A stretch of DNA of 64,000 bases from Teichococcus vastitatis (GTDB taxonomy: Bacteria; Pseudomonadota; Alphaproteobacteria; Acetobacterales; Acetobacteraceae). Position numbers and translations under genes: made by a program. The notes under the pieces were generated by a model. That model was not told the DNA's origin and made no database searches. It saw only the letters and a list, made by a program, of their open reading frames with translations. Positions 17,163-27,024 of the stretch are shown piece after piece; position 1 is the stretch's first letter, and the number at the start of each line of letters is the position of its first letter. The stretch covers positions 1 to 64,000 of the forward strand of contig NZ_QXGS01000012.1 in the NCBI RefSeq assembly GCF_003604215.1, written 5' to 3'.

Positions 17163-18323
17163 TCAGGCCGTTTCATGGAACAGCTCGCGGCCGATCAACA
17201 TGCGGCGGATCTCGGATGTGCCGGCGCCGATCTCGTACAGCTTCGCGTCCCGCAGCAGGCGCCCGGTCGGATAATCATTGATGTAGCCGTTGCCGCCCAG
17301 CGCCTGGATCGCCTCCAGCGCCATCCAGGTGGCCTTTTCCGCCGCATACAGGATGGCGCCGGCCGCGTCCTTGCGCGTCACGCGCCCGGCATCGCAGGCC
17401 CGCGCCACGGTGTAGACATAGGATTGGGCGGCACTCATCACCGTGTACATGTCGGCAATCTTGCCCTGCATCAGCTGGAACTCGCCGATCGGGCGGCCGA
17501 ATTGCCGCCGCTCGCGGACATAGGGCAGCACCACGTCGAGGCAGGCGCGCATGATGCCGACCGGCCCCGCCGCCAGCACCGCCCGCTCGTAGTCGAGGCC
17601 GCTCATCAGCACCTTTACCCCGGCGCCGATGTTGCCCAGGACATTGTCCTCGGGCACCTCGCAATCCTGGAATACCAACTCGCAGGTGTTGGAGCCGCGC
17701 ATGCCAAGCTTGTCGAGCTTCTGCGCCGTGCTGAAGCCGCGATATCCTTTCTCGACCAGGAAGGCGGTGATGCCGCGCGAACCCGCTCCCGGATCGGTCT
17801 TGGCATAAACCACCAGCACGTCGGCATCGGGCCCGTTGGTGATCCACATCTTGGTGCCGTTCAGCACGAAGCGATCACCGCGCTTCTCCGCCCGCAGCCG
17901 CATGCCGACCACGTCGGAGCCTGCGCCCGGCTCGCTCATCGCTAGGGCGCCGACATGCTCGCCGGAGATCAGGCGGGGCAGGTAGCGGCGCTTCTGCTCC
18001 TCACGGCCATTGCGGCGGATCTGGTTGACGCACAGGTTGGAGTGGGCGCCGTAGGACAGGGCGACCGAGGCGGAGGCGCGGCTGATCTCCTCCATCGCCA
18101 CCACATGCTCGAGATAGCCCATGCCGGCGCCGCCATGCTCCTCCTCGACGGTGACGCCGAGCAGGCCCATCGCCCCGAACTTGCGCCACAGATCCATCGG
18201 GAAGCTGTTGCTGGCATCCACCTCCGCCGCGCGCGGCGCGATCTCGGCCGCGGCGAAGGCCGCGACCTGTTCGCGCAGCGCATCCGCCGTCTCGCCCAGG
18301 CCCAAATGCAGGCCGGTCATCAT
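17163..18323 (-). CDS. liuA: Isovaleryl-CoA dehydrogenase
   Basis: A 386-aa acyl-CoA dehydrogenase of the isovaleryl type. It has N-terminal helices, the [16 protein letters not shown] substrate loop, [19 protein letters not shown], and the catalytic glutamate in [16 protein letters not shown], the position distinctive of isovaleryl-CoA dehydrogenases. The [16 protein letters not shown] stretch is also typical. It performs the first committed oxidation of isovaleryl-CoA using ETF. The first of two consecutive ATGs (18323) sits 6 nt after GGAGGA and is the best start. It heads the liu operon; no local regulator (liuR) is visible. Confidence 0.94.
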   Translation of the reverse strand: MMTGLHLGLGETADALREQVAAFAAAEIAPRAAEVDASNSFPMDLWRKFGAMGLLGVTVEEEHGGAGMGYLEHVVAMEEISRASASVALSYGAHSNLCVNQIRRNGREEQKRRYLPRLISGEHVGALAMSEPGAGSDVVGMRLRAEKRGDRFVLNGTKMWITNGPDADVLVVYAKTDPGAGSRGITAFLVEKGYRGFSTAQKLDKLGMRGSNTCELVFQDCEVPEDNVLGNIGAGVKVLMSGLDYERAVLAAGPVGIMRACLDVVLPYVRERRQFGRPIGEFQLMQGKIADMYTVMSAAQSYVYTVARACDAGRVTRKDAAGAILYAAEKATWMALEAIQALGGNGYINDYPTGRLLRDAKLYEIGAGTSEIRRMLIGRELFHETA

Positions 18324-18486
18324 CCGCGCTCCTCCCGCTGCTCCGCCCGGCTTTCCCGCCGGTTCTTGGCCGTCCCCTCCGGGACACGCCGCCGCATCCT
18401 GGCACGGGGCGCGGGGGCAGCGACACCCCCTGCGCGATCCGGCGGATCTCAGCGAGAAGCTGAGCGGGTGGAGCTGGACTCCCGCC

Positions 18487-19356
18487 TCAATCGCCGCCGC
18501 GGCGGGCCCGGCGCGGCTCGGCCAGATGGCGGATGAAGTTGCGGAGCTCGCTGCGCCGCAGGATCGCGTCAGTGACCTGCCGGTCGAGGCCGAGCTCCCA
18601 GGCGAGGTCCCGGCGCGACGGGGCCGCGCCCAGCGCCTCGATCCGGCGGGCATGCTGTTCCAGCGCCGCCTCGTCCTGCGCCAGCCCGGCCTCGATCAGC
18701 CCCGCCGCCTGCCGGCGCAGCGCTTCCGCCACTTCGCGCAGCGATAATTCGGGATGGTATTGAACGCCCCAGAACAACCCCGCCCCGAAGCGGATCTCCG
18801 CCGCCTGCACCGCGGTTCCCTCGCTGCAGGCGAGCAGCGTGGCCCCCGGCGGCAGGCGCCGAACCTCGTCCGAATGGATGGCGGGCGCATCGAAAGCGGC
18901 CGGGCGCCCCGCTAGCAGCGGATGCCGCCGGCCCTCGGCGGTGGGCGTGATCCGCCGGGCGAAGCCGGCCTCGCGTCCGCCCTCGCGCGGGCCGACCTCG
19001 CCGCCCGCCGCCGCCACGGCCAGTTGCAAGCCGGCGCAGGAACCGAAGGCCGGCGCACCGGAGGCGAACACGGCCCGCGTGAAGGCCAGGACGCGGCGCG
19101 TTTCCGGAGTATCCTCCTGGACATGCAGCGGCGCGCCGCAGAAAAACACGGCATCGTAGCGGCCGAGCGCCTCGGGCCGCAGGTCCGGCGCATCATCCTC
19201 GGCCGGCTTCACCTGATCGCAGCGCGCCCCCGGCGCCAGCTGCTGCAGGGTTTCCACATAGGTTTCGCCGGAGCTTTGGCCGGCACTGGCCCGGCGGGCC
19301 TCGCGTTCTTCCGGCGCCTCGCTTTCGGCGACCAGGAAGCGGAATGGTTCTGGCAT
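18487..19356 (-). CDS. Class I glutamine amidotransferase-like protein
   Basis: A 289-aa protein. The N-terminal ~215 residues form a class I glutamine amidotransferase fold with nucleophile Cys107 ([11 protein letters not shown]) and the His201/Glu203 pair in GVQYHPELS, so the glutaminase or hydrolase triad is intact. It resembles stand-alone GMP-synthase-like GATases. An extra ~75-residue helical C-terminus ([18 protein letters not shown] onward) is of unknown role. No synthetase partner is adjacent. It could be a gamma-glutamyl hydrolase or act with a distant partner. Confidence 0.82.
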   Translation of the reverse strand: MPEPFRFLVAESEAPEEREARRASAGQSSGETYVETLQQLAPGARCDQVKPAEDDAPDLRPEALGRYDAVFFCGAPLHVQEDTPETRRVLAFTRAVFASGAPAFGSCAGLQLAVAAAGGEVGPREGGREAGFARRITPTAEGRRHPLLAGRPAAFDAPAIHSDEVRRLPPGATLLACSEGTAVQAAEIRFGAGLFWGVQYHPELSLREVAEALRRQAAGLIEAGLAQDEAALEQHARRIEALGAAPSRRDLAWELGLDRQVTDAILRRSELRNFIRHLAEPRRARRGGD

Positions 19357-19457
19357 CGATGTTCCCGCGGCGCCCGCGGTTGGAATGGCGCCCTTGGGCC
19401 ACCAGATGAGCCCGGCCGCCGTTCCAACAAGGGCGGGCGGCGCGGGGCCGGAATGCG

Positions 19458-20345
19458 CTAGCCTGCCATGCTGGCCAGGACGCGCGGGATTTCCGCGGGC
19501 AGGTCGCGCGCCAGGAAGCCGATGCCGCCCTGGCGTTCCAGCAAGATGCGGCCGGCTTCGCTGTGCAGAAAGACGCCCCACAGGGCGGCTTGCAGGGGCG
19601 GCGCGCCGCGGGCCAGCAATCCGGCGATCACGCCCGCCAGTACGTCGCCCGAGCCGGACATGGCCAGCCCGGCATTGCCGGCATCATGACGCCAGGCCTG
19701 CCCTTCCGGCGTGACGATGTGGGTGCAGCCGCCCTTCATCACCGTGACTGCTTGCAACCGGCCCGAGGCCTCGCGCGCTGCGCCGAGCGGATCGGCCCGC
19801 ACGGTGTCGCGGCCGGTTTCCAGCAGCCGCGCCATCTCTCCTTCATGCGGCGTGATCACCACGCGGCCGGCGTGCCGGCGCACCGCCTGCTGCTGCCGCG
19901 ACAGCGACTCCAGCGCCGCGCCATCGAGCACCAGGGCAGGGCCGTCCAGGCGGGGAAGCAGGGAGGCCAGCAAGGCCGAAATCGGCTCGCCGCCCATCAT
20001 GCCCGGGCCCAGGAGCAGCGCATCTGCGGCGCCGCCGCGCCGCGCCAGCACCTCGGCGGCCGCGGCCGCCACAGCGCCCTCCTCGGTTTCCGGCAGGCCG
20101 ATCACCCGGGCCTCCGGAACCGCCAGGGCCAGCGGAACAGCGACGGACGCGGCGCTGGCCAGTTGCAGCCGCCCCGCCCCGGCGCGCAGCGCGGCGGTGC
20201 CGGCCAGCAGCACCGCGCCCGGCACTTCCCGGCAGCCGCCCGCCACCAGCACCGCGCCGCGGCTGTTCTTGTCCGCGTCGTTTCCCGGCTGCGGCAGCGG
20301 ATGGCGGCGCAGCCATGCCGCATCCAGCGGTGTGGCGCCGCTCAT
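19458..20345 (-). CDS. nnrD: ADP/ATP-dependent NAD(P)H-hydrate dehydratase (NnrD-type)
   Basis: A 295-aa ribokinase-fold repair enzyme that dehydrates damaged NADHX/NADPHX. Motifs are SRGAVLVAGGCREVPGAVLLAG, ALLLGPGMMG, VVITPHEGEMARLL and the catalytic/phosphate-binding GNAGLAMSGSGDVLAGVIAGLLA (GTGD reads GSGD). It is a stand-alone C-terminal-type protein; the usual N-terminal epimerase (NnrE) is not fused or adjacent. Its ATG at 20345 overlaps the stop of the upstream phosphatase gene (ATGA). Confidence 0.88.
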   Translation of the reverse strand: MSGATPLDAAWLRRHPLPQPGNDADKNSRGAVLVAGGCREVPGAVLLAGTAALRAGAGRLQLASAASVAVPLALAVPEARVIGLPETEEGAVAAAAAEVLARRGGAADALLLGPGMMGGEPISALLASLLPRLDGPALVLDGAALESLSRQQQAVRRHAGRVVITPHEGEMARLLETGRDTVRADPLGAAREASGRLQAVTVMKGGCTHIVTPEGQAWRHDAGNAGLAMSGSGDVLAGVIAGLLARGAPPLQAALWGVFLHSEAGRILLERQGGIGFLARDLPAEIPRVLASMAG

Positions 20346-21103
20346 CGGGGCGCTCCCCCGGGGGGCTCGCGGGTGGTGGGCGTGCCCTCCCGCTCCAGCG
20401 GCGCGGTGTGGTTGTAGCGCCGCAACGCCAGCCCTCCATCCAGACCATGGGAAGGATCGAAGGCGTATTCCGTGACGCCGCAATTCGCCACGTCGGCCTC
20501 GCGGTCGATGGCGAGGATCTGCTCCTCCGTGAGGTCTTCCAGCAGGTAGCGCAGGCACAGCACCACCACCTGGTGCCCAACGATGAGGACCCGCCGGCCG
20601 CCATGGTGCAGGCTGATGGTGTCGAAAGCGCTGCGGAGCCGCAGGATCACATCGCACCAGCTCTCGCCACCAGGGGGACGGTGGTAGAATTTGCCGAGGA
20701 AACGGCGGAACTCCACCTGGTCCGGATGATGCTCGGCGATGCCATAATGCGTCAGCCGGTCCAGCACGCCGAATTCCTTCTCGCGCAGCCGCTCGTCGAC
20801 CACGAAGTGGCCGGCGCCCGGCGCCAGGCCGCCCTCAGCCCGGATGTGGTCGGCAGTCTGCCAGGCCCGCCGGTAGGGCGAGGTGATCAGGATTTCCGGC
20901 CGTTCCTGTTCCGGCATGCCCGCGAACCACCGGCCCAGCGCCGCGGACTGGGTTTCCCCCAATGGGCTGAGCGGCACGTCGACATCGCGCTCGGCGATGT
21001 CGATGCGGGCTTGCCGGGCCGCCTGCGCTGCCGCCCGCGCCACATTGCCGGCGCTTTCGCCGTGCCGGACGATCCAGAGACGCTCGGGCCAACGCTGCGT
21101 CAT
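20342..21103 (-). CDS. Histidine phosphatase superfamily (phosphoglycerate mutase-like)
   Basis: A 253-aa histidine phosphatase with the phospho-accepting histidine in LWIVRHGESAGN, the TSPYRRAWQTA arginine, the E-loop near HYGIAEHHPDQVEF, and the second catalytic histidine in VLIVGHQVVVL. The ATG at 21103 follows AGGAGG closely, whereas an in-frame ATG six codons earlier does not. It is coupled to nnrD. Substrate unknown; members range from sugar-phosphate phosphatases to true mutases. Confidence 0.88.
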   Translation of the reverse strand: MTQRWPERLWIVRHGESAGNVARAAAQAARQARIDIAERDVDVPLSPLGETQSAALGRWFAGMPEQERPEILITSPYRRAWQTADHIRAEGGLAPGAGHFVVDERLREKEFGVLDRLTHYGIAEHHPDQVEFRRFLGKFYHRPPGGESWCDVILRLRSAFDTISLHHGGRRVLIVGHQVVVLCLRYLLEDLTEEQILAIDREADVANCGVTEYAFDPSHGLDGGLALRRYNHTAPLEREGTPTTREPPGGAPR

Positions 21104-21168
21104 GCTCCACCTCCTTGCCACCTTGCCAGGGAGGTGAACGCCGCACGGCAGGGGCCGTTACTGCGGCA

Positions 21169-21822
21169 TCAGCCTTCGGCCGGCATGTTGGGGCGGGGGT
21201 CCCACCGGTCGCAGAAGGCCTCGATGTCGCCCGCCTGGAAGCTCTCCAGGCGCTGCAGGATGGTCTCGAAGGGCCAGTTCCACCAGGCGATGCGCTGCAG
21301 CCGCTCGGCCGTGGCGCGGTTGAAGCGCTCGCGCAGCAGCCGGGCCGGGACGCCGCCCACGATGCTGTAGGGGGGCACATCCCGCGTCACCACGGCACCG
21401 GCGGCCAGCACGGCGCCGTGGCCCACGGTGACGCCGGGCAGCACCGTCACGCCGTGGCCGATCCAGACATCATGCCCGATCACCACCCGGGCGTCCCGCC
21501 GGGCGGCGAAGAAGGCGGCGTCCCGTTCCGCTCGGGCGTCGTAGTATTCCGGGCAATAGGTGAAGCGGTGCAGCGAGGGGCGGTCCATGGGATGGTTCGG
21601 CGCGCCGATGCGGACCGCGGCGGCGATGGCGCAGAAGCGGCCGATGCTGGCGTCCGCCACCATGCAGCCCGGACCCAGATAGCTGTAGTCGCCGAGGCTG
21701 GAATATTCGAGCGCCGCCCCCTCCGGCACTTCGCAGCATCGCCCGATCTGGGCTTCCCGCAGGCGGGCGGCGGGGTGGATGCGGGTTTCGGCGAATTTCG
21801 GCTGCGGCGGGAGTTGGGACAT
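21169..21822 (-). CDS. Hexapeptide-repeat acetyltransferase (phosphonate-associated type)
   Basis: A 217-aa left-handed beta-helix transferase with hexapeptide turns, [34 protein letters not shown] and [15 protein letters not shown], plus a long insert ([25 protein letters not shown]). The insert pattern matches the DapH/LacA-like group often found in phosphonate utilisation clusters. No phn genes are seen here, so the substrate is open. It lies 65 bp upstream of the phosphatase/nnrD pair on the same strand. Confidence 0.82.
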   Translation of the reverse strand: MSQLPPQPKFAETRIHPAARLREAQIGRCCEVPEGAALEYSSLGDYSYLGPGCMVADASIGRFCAIAAAVRIGAPNHPMDRPSLHRFTYCPEYYDARAERDAAFFAARRDARVVIGHDVWIGHGVTVLPGVTVGHGAVLAAGAVVTRDVPPYSIVGGVPARLLRERFNRATAERLQRIAWWNWPFETILQRLESFQAGDIEAFCDRWDPRPNMPAEG

Positions 21823-21935
21823 AGCGGGTTTCCGGCAAGGCGGTCCCACTTAGCAGCCGGGCGCCCCTCCGTTCATGACGCTTCCGTGGCAACCCCGCAC
21901 CAGGACCCGTGAAGGAATGCTCCTGGAGAAGCGTC

Positions 21936-22214
21936 TCAGCCCTGGCGCAGCATCTCGTCGGCGCGGCTTTCCAGCGCCCGCGCAGCGTCGCGGGCCGCGT
22001 GCACCTTGGTGGCCGTCTCGCCCAGCGCGGCGTTGTAGCGCTGCATCTCGCCGGACAGGCTGGCGGTGGCCTCCCGCATATCGGCCACGCTGGCCCGGAA
22101 GGCGGCCACCGCCGCCTTCTGCTCGCGCAATGCGCTGTCCAGGCGGCGCAGCGCTAGGCGCAGCCGGTCCTCGTCGGAGCGGGGAAAATCAACGAGGTTG
22201 GCGGTCTGGCTCAT
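21936..22214 (-). CDS. Small coiled-coil protein of unknown function
   Basis: A 92-aa charged protein without a signal peptide or membrane segment. From about residue 15 to the end it is almost wholly helical with heptad-like spacing (DEDRLRLALRRLDSALREQKAAVAAF, GEMQRYNAALGETATKVHAARDAARALE). The ATG at 22214 is preceded by GGAT and AGAGA-rich sequence. It lies alone between the acetyltransferase gene and a DapA-family gene. I do not recognise the family; a structural or ZapA-like coiled-coil role is only a guess. Confidence 0.6.
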   Translation of the reverse strand: MSQTANLVDFPRSDEDRLRLALRRLDSALREQKAAVAAFRASVADMREATASLSGEMQRYNAALGETATKVHAARDAARALESRADEMLRQG

Positions 22215-22330
22215 GGCGGGATCCTTGTCTCTCCTGGCAAAACCTACCCGCCGGTTAAATCGTCTCGCAAGAGGAGACGAAGTCACGCTTGAGAGACATG
22301 TCTTAAGACGGATCCCGCACATCGGCCGTG

Positions 22331-23272
22331 TCAGCGCACCGTGCGCGCCGCCCGGGGATCGTGCCGGGCCACGCGAGACAGCAGGTACTCGACCTCCGCC
22401 TTCGCCTTGGCGGTGAGGCTGGCGCCCGGCTTGCGCTGCGCGTCGGAGGCGATGATGCCGCGCTTGGCCATCACGTATTTCCGCACGGCGAGACCCAATG
22501 CTCCCTGCTGCTGCTCGTAGCGCAGCAGCGGCAGGTGGGCATCGAACAGGTCATGCGCGGCGTCGCGCTGGCCCTCGGCCTGCAGCCGCACCACGTCGCA
22601 CAGCATGTCGGGGAAGGCGTAGCCGGTCATGGCGCCGTCGGCGCCCCGCTCCACCTCGAAATCCAGGAACAGCCCGCCATTGCCGCACAGGATGGAGATC
22701 GGCCGCATCGAACCGTCCGCCTGGAAGCCGCGCAGGGTCGAGATCTTCTCCAATCCCGGCCAGTCCTCGTGCTTCAGCATCACGCAGGCCGGGTTCTCCT
22801 GCACGATGCGGCGGATCACCGCCGGCGTCATCACCACGCTGAAGGTTTGCGGGAAGTCCTGGATCACGAACGGCACGTCGGTGCCGATCGCCTCGGATGC
22901 CTGGCGATAATAGGTGGTGATCTGGTCATCGGTGCGCAGCGTGTTGGGTGGCGCGATCATCACGCCGGCCGCGCCCTTGTCCATCACCGCGCGCGTCAGG
23001 CCGGCCATCGCGGCGAAGCCCGGCGCGGAAACGCCGATGATCACCGGCAGCCCCTCGGTGCGGTTGATGAAGCGCGTGGCGATCTCCAGCGCTTCCGCGG
23101 CGTCCAGCTTGGGCGCCTCGCCCATCACGCCGAGCACCGTCATGCCGGTGCTGCCGACCGAGCGGTAGAAGTCGATCATGCTGTCGATCGAGGCGTAGTC
23201 GATACGGCCATCCGCGTGGAACGGGGTCGGCGCGATCGGGTAGACGCCCTTGGCGTCCGGCGTGAGGGGCAT
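22331..23272 (-). CDS. DapA-family (class I aldolase fold) lyase with atypical active site
   Basis: A 313-aa (beta/alpha)8 protein of the dihydrodipicolinate synthase/N-acetylneuraminate lyase family. The Schiff-base lysine is Lys167 in ACVMLKHEDWPG. The usual GTTGE loop reads GVMGE and the YNxP tyrosine motif reads IQDFP, so it is unlikely to be a true DapA. Such variants belong to an uncharacterised aldolase/dehydratase subgroup. The ATG at 23272 follows GGAGAGAAAC. It lies just downstream of the liv transporter genes and may act on the compound that the transporter imports. Confidence 0.85.
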   Translation of the reverse strand: MPLTPDAKGVYPIAPTPFHADGRIDYASIDSMIDFYRSVGSTGMTVLGVMGEAPKLDAAEALEIATRFINRTEGLPVIIGVSAPGFAAMAGLTRAVMDKGAAGVMIAPPNTLRTDDQITTYYRQASEAIGTDVPFVIQDFPQTFSVVMTPAVIRRIVQENPACVMLKHEDWPGLEKISTLRGFQADGSMRPISILCGNGGLFLDFEVERGADGAMTGYAFPDMLCDVVRLQAEGQRDAAHDLFDAHLPLLRYEQQQGALGLAVRKYVMAKRGIIASDAQRKPGASLTAKAKAEVEYLLSRVARHDPRAARTVR

Positions 23273-23393
23273 GGGTTTCTCTCCGGCTGAACAGGATGCG
23301 ATCCTAGCCACCCTTGTTGCCGGCGGAAACCCGGGTGGCCGGATCGAGGGCCCGGAACCCAGGCACCCGCCGCGCTCCGGTGTCCGGCCGGGC

Positions 23394-24113
23394 TCAGGCC
23401 GTGGCGCCGCGCAGCCCGAGATAGGCTTCCACGATGCGCCCGTCAGCCGCGATATCCTCCGGCGAACCTTCCAGCGCCACCCGGCCATGTTCGAGCAGGA
23501 CGCCGTGGTCGGCGATGCGCAGCGCGGCGCGGGCATTCTGTTCCACCAGCAGCACCGACAGGCCGTTGTCGCGCAGGGCCACCACGGCGCGCAGGATCTG
23601 GCTGACCGCCTGCGGCGCCAGGCCGAGGCTCGGCTCATCCAGCATCAGCAGGCGCGGCTCGCCCATTAGCGCGCGGCCGATCGCCAGCATCTGCTGCTCG
23701 CCGCCTGACAGCGTGCCGGCCTGGCCGCGGCGCCGCTCCTGCAGGCGCGGGAACAGGGCGAACACCTCGCGCAGCATGGGCTGGCTGCTGCCGCTCCGGT
23801 GGAAGCGGCCGAGGCGCAGATTGTCTTCCACGCTCATGCCGCCGAACAGCTCGCGCTGCTGCGGCACCAGGGACAGGCCGAGCCGCACCCGTGCTTCGAG
23901 GTCGAACCCCTCGATCGGCCGGCCATCGAAGACGATGCTGCCAGAGCAGGGCAGGGCGCCGATCACCGCGTGCAGCAGCGTGCTCTTGCCCGCTCCGTTC
24001 TCGCCTAGGATGGTGACGATCCGCCCCTGCGGCACGCCGAGGCTGACACCGTGCAGCGCGCGCTGGGAGCCGTGCGTCACGTCCAGATGATCCAGGGCAA
24101 GCAGCGCCGGCAT
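23394..24113 (-). CDS. livF: Branched-chain amino-acid-type ABC ATPase
   Basis: A 239-aa ATPase with Walker A GENGAGKSTLL, signature LSGGEQQMLAIGRAL and Walker B LLMLDEPSLGLAP, all typical of LivF. The SLVPQQRELFGGMSVEDNL Q-loop segment also fits. Its ATG overlaps the stop of the LivMG fusion (ATGA), so it is translated from the same mRNA. It forms the second nucleotide-binding subunit of the importer. Confidence 0.93.
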   Translation of the reverse strand: MPALLALDHLDVTHGSQRALHGVSLGVPQGRIVTILGENGAGKSTLLHAVIGALPCSGSIVFDGRPIEGFDLEARVRLGLSLVPQQRELFGGMSVEDNLRLGRFHRSGSSQPMLREVFALFPRLQERRRGQAGTLSGGEQQMLAIGRALMGEPRLLMLDEPSLGLAPQAVSQILRAVVALRDNGLSVLLVEQNARAALRIADHGVLLEHGRVALEGSPEDIAADGRIVEAYLGLRGATA

Positions 24114-25987
24114 CAAGCAACACCTCCCAGGTAAGCCTCGATCACCGCCGGGTTGCGGCGGATCTCGCGCGGCGTACCCTGCGCCAACTCGGTGCCGAAA
24201 TTCATCACCACGAGGCGGTCGGTCAGCCGCATCACGAAATCCATGTCGTGCTCCACCAGCACGAGGCCCAGCCCGTCGCGGCGCAGATCGTCGAGCAGGT
24301 CCATCAGCTCGGCCCGGTCGCGCGGTCGGAGCCCAGCCGCCGGCTCGTCCAGCAGCAGAACCGCCGGGTCGAGGCACAAGGCGCGGGCGATCTCCACCAG
24401 GCGCCGGCGTCCGAGCGGCAACTGGCAGGCGATGCGATGGGCATAGGGCGTGAGGCCGACGCGGTCGATCTGCCGCCAAGCCTCGGCATGCAGCACCGCC
24501 TCCTCGCGCTGGTCGAGGCCGAGCATGCCGCGCAGCACGCCCGCCCGGCCACGCAGATGGGTGCCAAGCAGCACGTTCTCGAACACCGTCAGCCCCGGCA
24601 CCAGATGCACCGTCTGGAAGGAGCGTGCGAGGCCCGCCGCCGCCAGCCGGCGCGGCGCGGCGCGGCGCAGCGGCTGGCCGAGCAGCACCCCATCGCCGCC
24701 GCAGGGCGGGATCACGCCGCACAAGAGGTCGAAGGTGGTGCTCTTGCCCGCGCCGTTGGGGCCGATCAGGCCAACGATCTCGCCCGCCTTCACCGTCAAG
24801 CCGACGCCATCCACCGCCAGGACGCCGCCGAAGCGCTTGCGCAGCCCTGTCGCCCGCAGCAGTTCGGCACCGGGACGTGGGTGGGGCCGCGCCGGGAGGG
24901 TCTCGCCCGGAGGAAGAACCGCCGCTTCCGGTTCGGGCGGCGCCAGCCAGCGGCGGAACGGATGGCGCAGCAGCGGCCACAACCCGCCCGGCGCGACATG
25001 CAGCAGCAGAAGAAGGAGACCGCCGGATAGCACCAGATCAACATCGCCGCCTGTCCCGAGCAGCGGCGGCAGCCATGGCTGCACCGGCGCGTGCAGCGCG
25101 GTCCACAGCGCCGCGCCGAGCAGCGCGCCGGCGATGTGTGCCGAGCCGCCGACCACCGCCATCAGCAGGTAGTTCAGGCTGGCATCCACGCCGAAGCTGC
25201 CGGCGCTGACGCCACGATCGAGATGCGCCTGCAGCCAGCCGGCGAGGCCGGCCAGCACGGCGGCGTAGATGAAGGCCGACATGCGGATGTGGAAGCTGTT
25301 GATGCCGAGCGCCTCGGCCGCCCGGGACCCGCCGCGCAGCGCGTGCAGCGCGCGGCCCATGCGGCCGTGCAGCAGGCCCGAGGTCATCGCCACGGCAGCC
25401 ACCAGAGCCGCCAGCACCAGGGCGTAGAAGCGCCAGGGTGTGGCGAAATCCAGTGTCAGGAACACTACCGGCGGTAGCTTTTCCAGATGGCCGAGCCCTT
25501 CGACCCGGCCCAGCAGGAAAACGAAGGCGACGTTCCAGGCCAGGGTGGCGATGGCCAGATAGTGCCGCCGCAGCCGCAGCGTCACCGCGCCGACCAGCGC
25601 CCCCGCCATTCCGGCCGACAGCAGCGCCGCGCCCAGGCCGAGCCAGGGCGACAGGCCCCAGCGGGTCGTCGCCAGCGCGCTGGCATAGGCACCGATGCCG
25701 ACGAACATGGCCTGGCCGAGGGCGCCCAGCCCGGCCGCGCCGGTCAGCACCACGAGCCCCAGCACCACCAGCGCCGCGATCCCCGCTTGGCACAGCAACA
25801 GCATCCAGCCGGCGGACAAGCCGGGCATCATCGGCACCAGCATGGCGAGAAACAGAACCGTCCAGGGAAGCAGCCAGCGCAACGATGCCGGCACGGCATC
25901 GGAGGGCGCCGGCTGGCGCGGCGGCGGCGGGTCCTCCCGCGGCGGTTCCCGCAGCAGAGCGGCCGGATGCGGCAGGGCGATGCTCAT
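24113..25987 (-). CDS. Fused LivM permease and LivG ATPase
   Basis: A 624-aa fusion. Residues ~35-345 are a LivM-type permease with several membrane segments and the coupling motif [24 protein letters not shown]. Residues ~375-624 are a LivG-type ATPase with Walker [27 protein letters not shown] in place of the usual signature, Walker [14 protein letters not shown] and the VEHDMDFVM switch. LivM-LivG fusions are known but less common than separate genes. The ATG at 25987 overlaps the livH stop. The permease-ATPase junction is an unstructured Pro-rich linker. Confidence 0.92.
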   Translation of the reverse strand: MSIALPHPAALLREPPREDPPPPRQPAPSDAVPASLRWLLPWTVLFLAMLVPMMPGLSAGWMLLLCQAGIAALVVLGLVVLTGAAGLGALGQAMFVGIGAYASALATTRWGLSPWLGLGAALLSAGMAGALVGAVTLRLRRHYLAIATLAWNVAFVFLLGRVEGLGHLEKLPPVVFLTLDFATPWRFYALVLAALVAAVAMTSGLLHGRMGRALHALRGGSRAAEALGINSFHIRMSAFIYAAVLAGLAGWLQAHLDRGVSAGSFGVDASLNYLLMAVVGGSAHIAGALLGAALWTALHAPVQPWLPPLLGTGGDVDLVLSGGLLLLLLHVAPGGLWPLLRHPFRRWLAPPEPEAAVLPPGETLPARPHPRPGAELLRATGLRKRFGGVLAVDGVGLTVKAGEIVGLIGPNGAGKSTTFDLLCGVIPPCGGDGVLLGQPLRRAAPRRLAAAGLARSFQTVHLVPGLTVFENVLLGTHLRGRAGVLRGMLGLDQREEAVLHAEAWRQIDRVGLTPYAHRIACQLPLGRRRLVEIARALCLDPAVLLLDEPAAGLRPRDRAELMDLLDDLRRDGLGLVLVEHDMDFVMRLTDRLVVMNFGTELAQGTPREIRRNPAVIEAYLGGVA

Positions 25988-27024
25988 TCCTCGCTTTCCT
26001 CCGCCGCCGGATTGGCTTGCCAGGACCGCCACAGCAGCACCGGCAGCAGCGCGGCGAAGATCAGCGCCTCACCCGCCTCGCCGAGGGCGAGGGAAAAGCG
26101 TTCCGCCAGCCCAATCCCGAGTGCACCGATCGCCGCCAGCGGATAGGAGCCAAGGCCGCCGATCACGGCGGCCAGGAATCCCTTCAGCGCCAGGGCGAAG
26201 CCCGTGTCATAGGCGATGGCGGTGCCTGCCGAAGCCAGGATGCCGGCCAGCGCGCCGATCGCCGCCGCCAGGGTCAGGGCGACATGGCCGCACAAGGCCG
26301 GGGAGATCGCCACCAGCCGCGCCCCCTGCGGATTCACGGCCGTGGCGCGCAACGCCTTACCGGTCAGGCTGCGCTGAAAGAACAGCAACAATGCTGCGCC
26401 CAGCATCAGCACCGTCAGCGCCACCACCACCGTCTGTCCGCCCAGCGTCACCGGCCCCAGCGACAGGCTGGCCGCCGCCAGATGGGTGGTGCGCTGCGCC
26501 GCCGCGCCGAACATCGCCAGGCCGGCGCCCATCAGCGCCAGATGCAGCGCAACCGAGGCCAGCAGCAGCGCCGGCGCGCCGGCCTGCACCAGCGGCCGGT
26601 AGACCAGGTCGTAGAGGTGCGGACCCATCGGCACCACGATGAGCAGCGCCAGCAGGGCGCGCAGGATCTGCGTCGCGCCGAACACCAGCGCCAGTTCGGT
26701 CAGCCCGGCCAGCAGCAGCGCCGGCAGCAGCATCACGGCCAGGTCGCGCCACAGCGCGCGCCGGCCGGCGGGACGGCGGGCCCGCCACAACCGCAGCGCC
26801 GCCGCTCCCACCGACAGCGCCGCCAGCAGCCACAGCGTCGCGGGCCGGCTGCCGGCTTCCAGCGCCGACAGGGTCAGTGCCCCGAAGGCGGCGAACTCGC
26901 CGATCGGCACGAGAATGATGCGCGTGACAGTGAAGGTGATCACCAGCGCCAGGGCCAGCAGGCCGTAGATGGCACCGCCGACGAGGCCCTCCTGCATCAG
27001 CATCAAGGCGGTGGGACTGTCCAT
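25984..27024 (-). CDS. livH: Branched-chain amino-acid-type ABC permease
   Basis: A 346-aa LivH-type inner-membrane permease with about eight to nine hydrophobic segments. Family features are [19 protein letters not shown] near the start, [20 protein letters not shown] in the coupling region and [20 protein letters not shown] near the end. An Arg-rich insert ([18 protein letters not shown]) makes it longer than E. coli LivH (308 aa). First gene of livH-livMG-livF. No LivK binding protein is adjacent, so the ligand-binding subunit must lie elsewhere. Confidence 0.92.
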   Translation of the reverse strand: MDSPTALMLMQEGLVGGAIYGLLALALVITFTVTRIILVPIGEFAAFGALTLSALEAGSRPATLWLLAALSVGAAALRLWRARRPAGRRALWRDLAVMLLPALLLAGLTELALVFGATQILRALLALLIVVPMGPHLYDLVYRPLVQAGAPALLLASVALHLALMGAGLAMFGAAAQRTTHLAAASLSLGPVTLGGQTVVVALTVLMLGAALLLFFQRSLTGKALRATAVNPQGARLVAISPALCGHVALTLAAAIGALAGILASAGTAIAYDTGFALALKGFLAAVIGGLGSYPLAAIGALGIGLAERFSLALGEAGEALIFAALLPVLLWRSWQANPAAEESEE

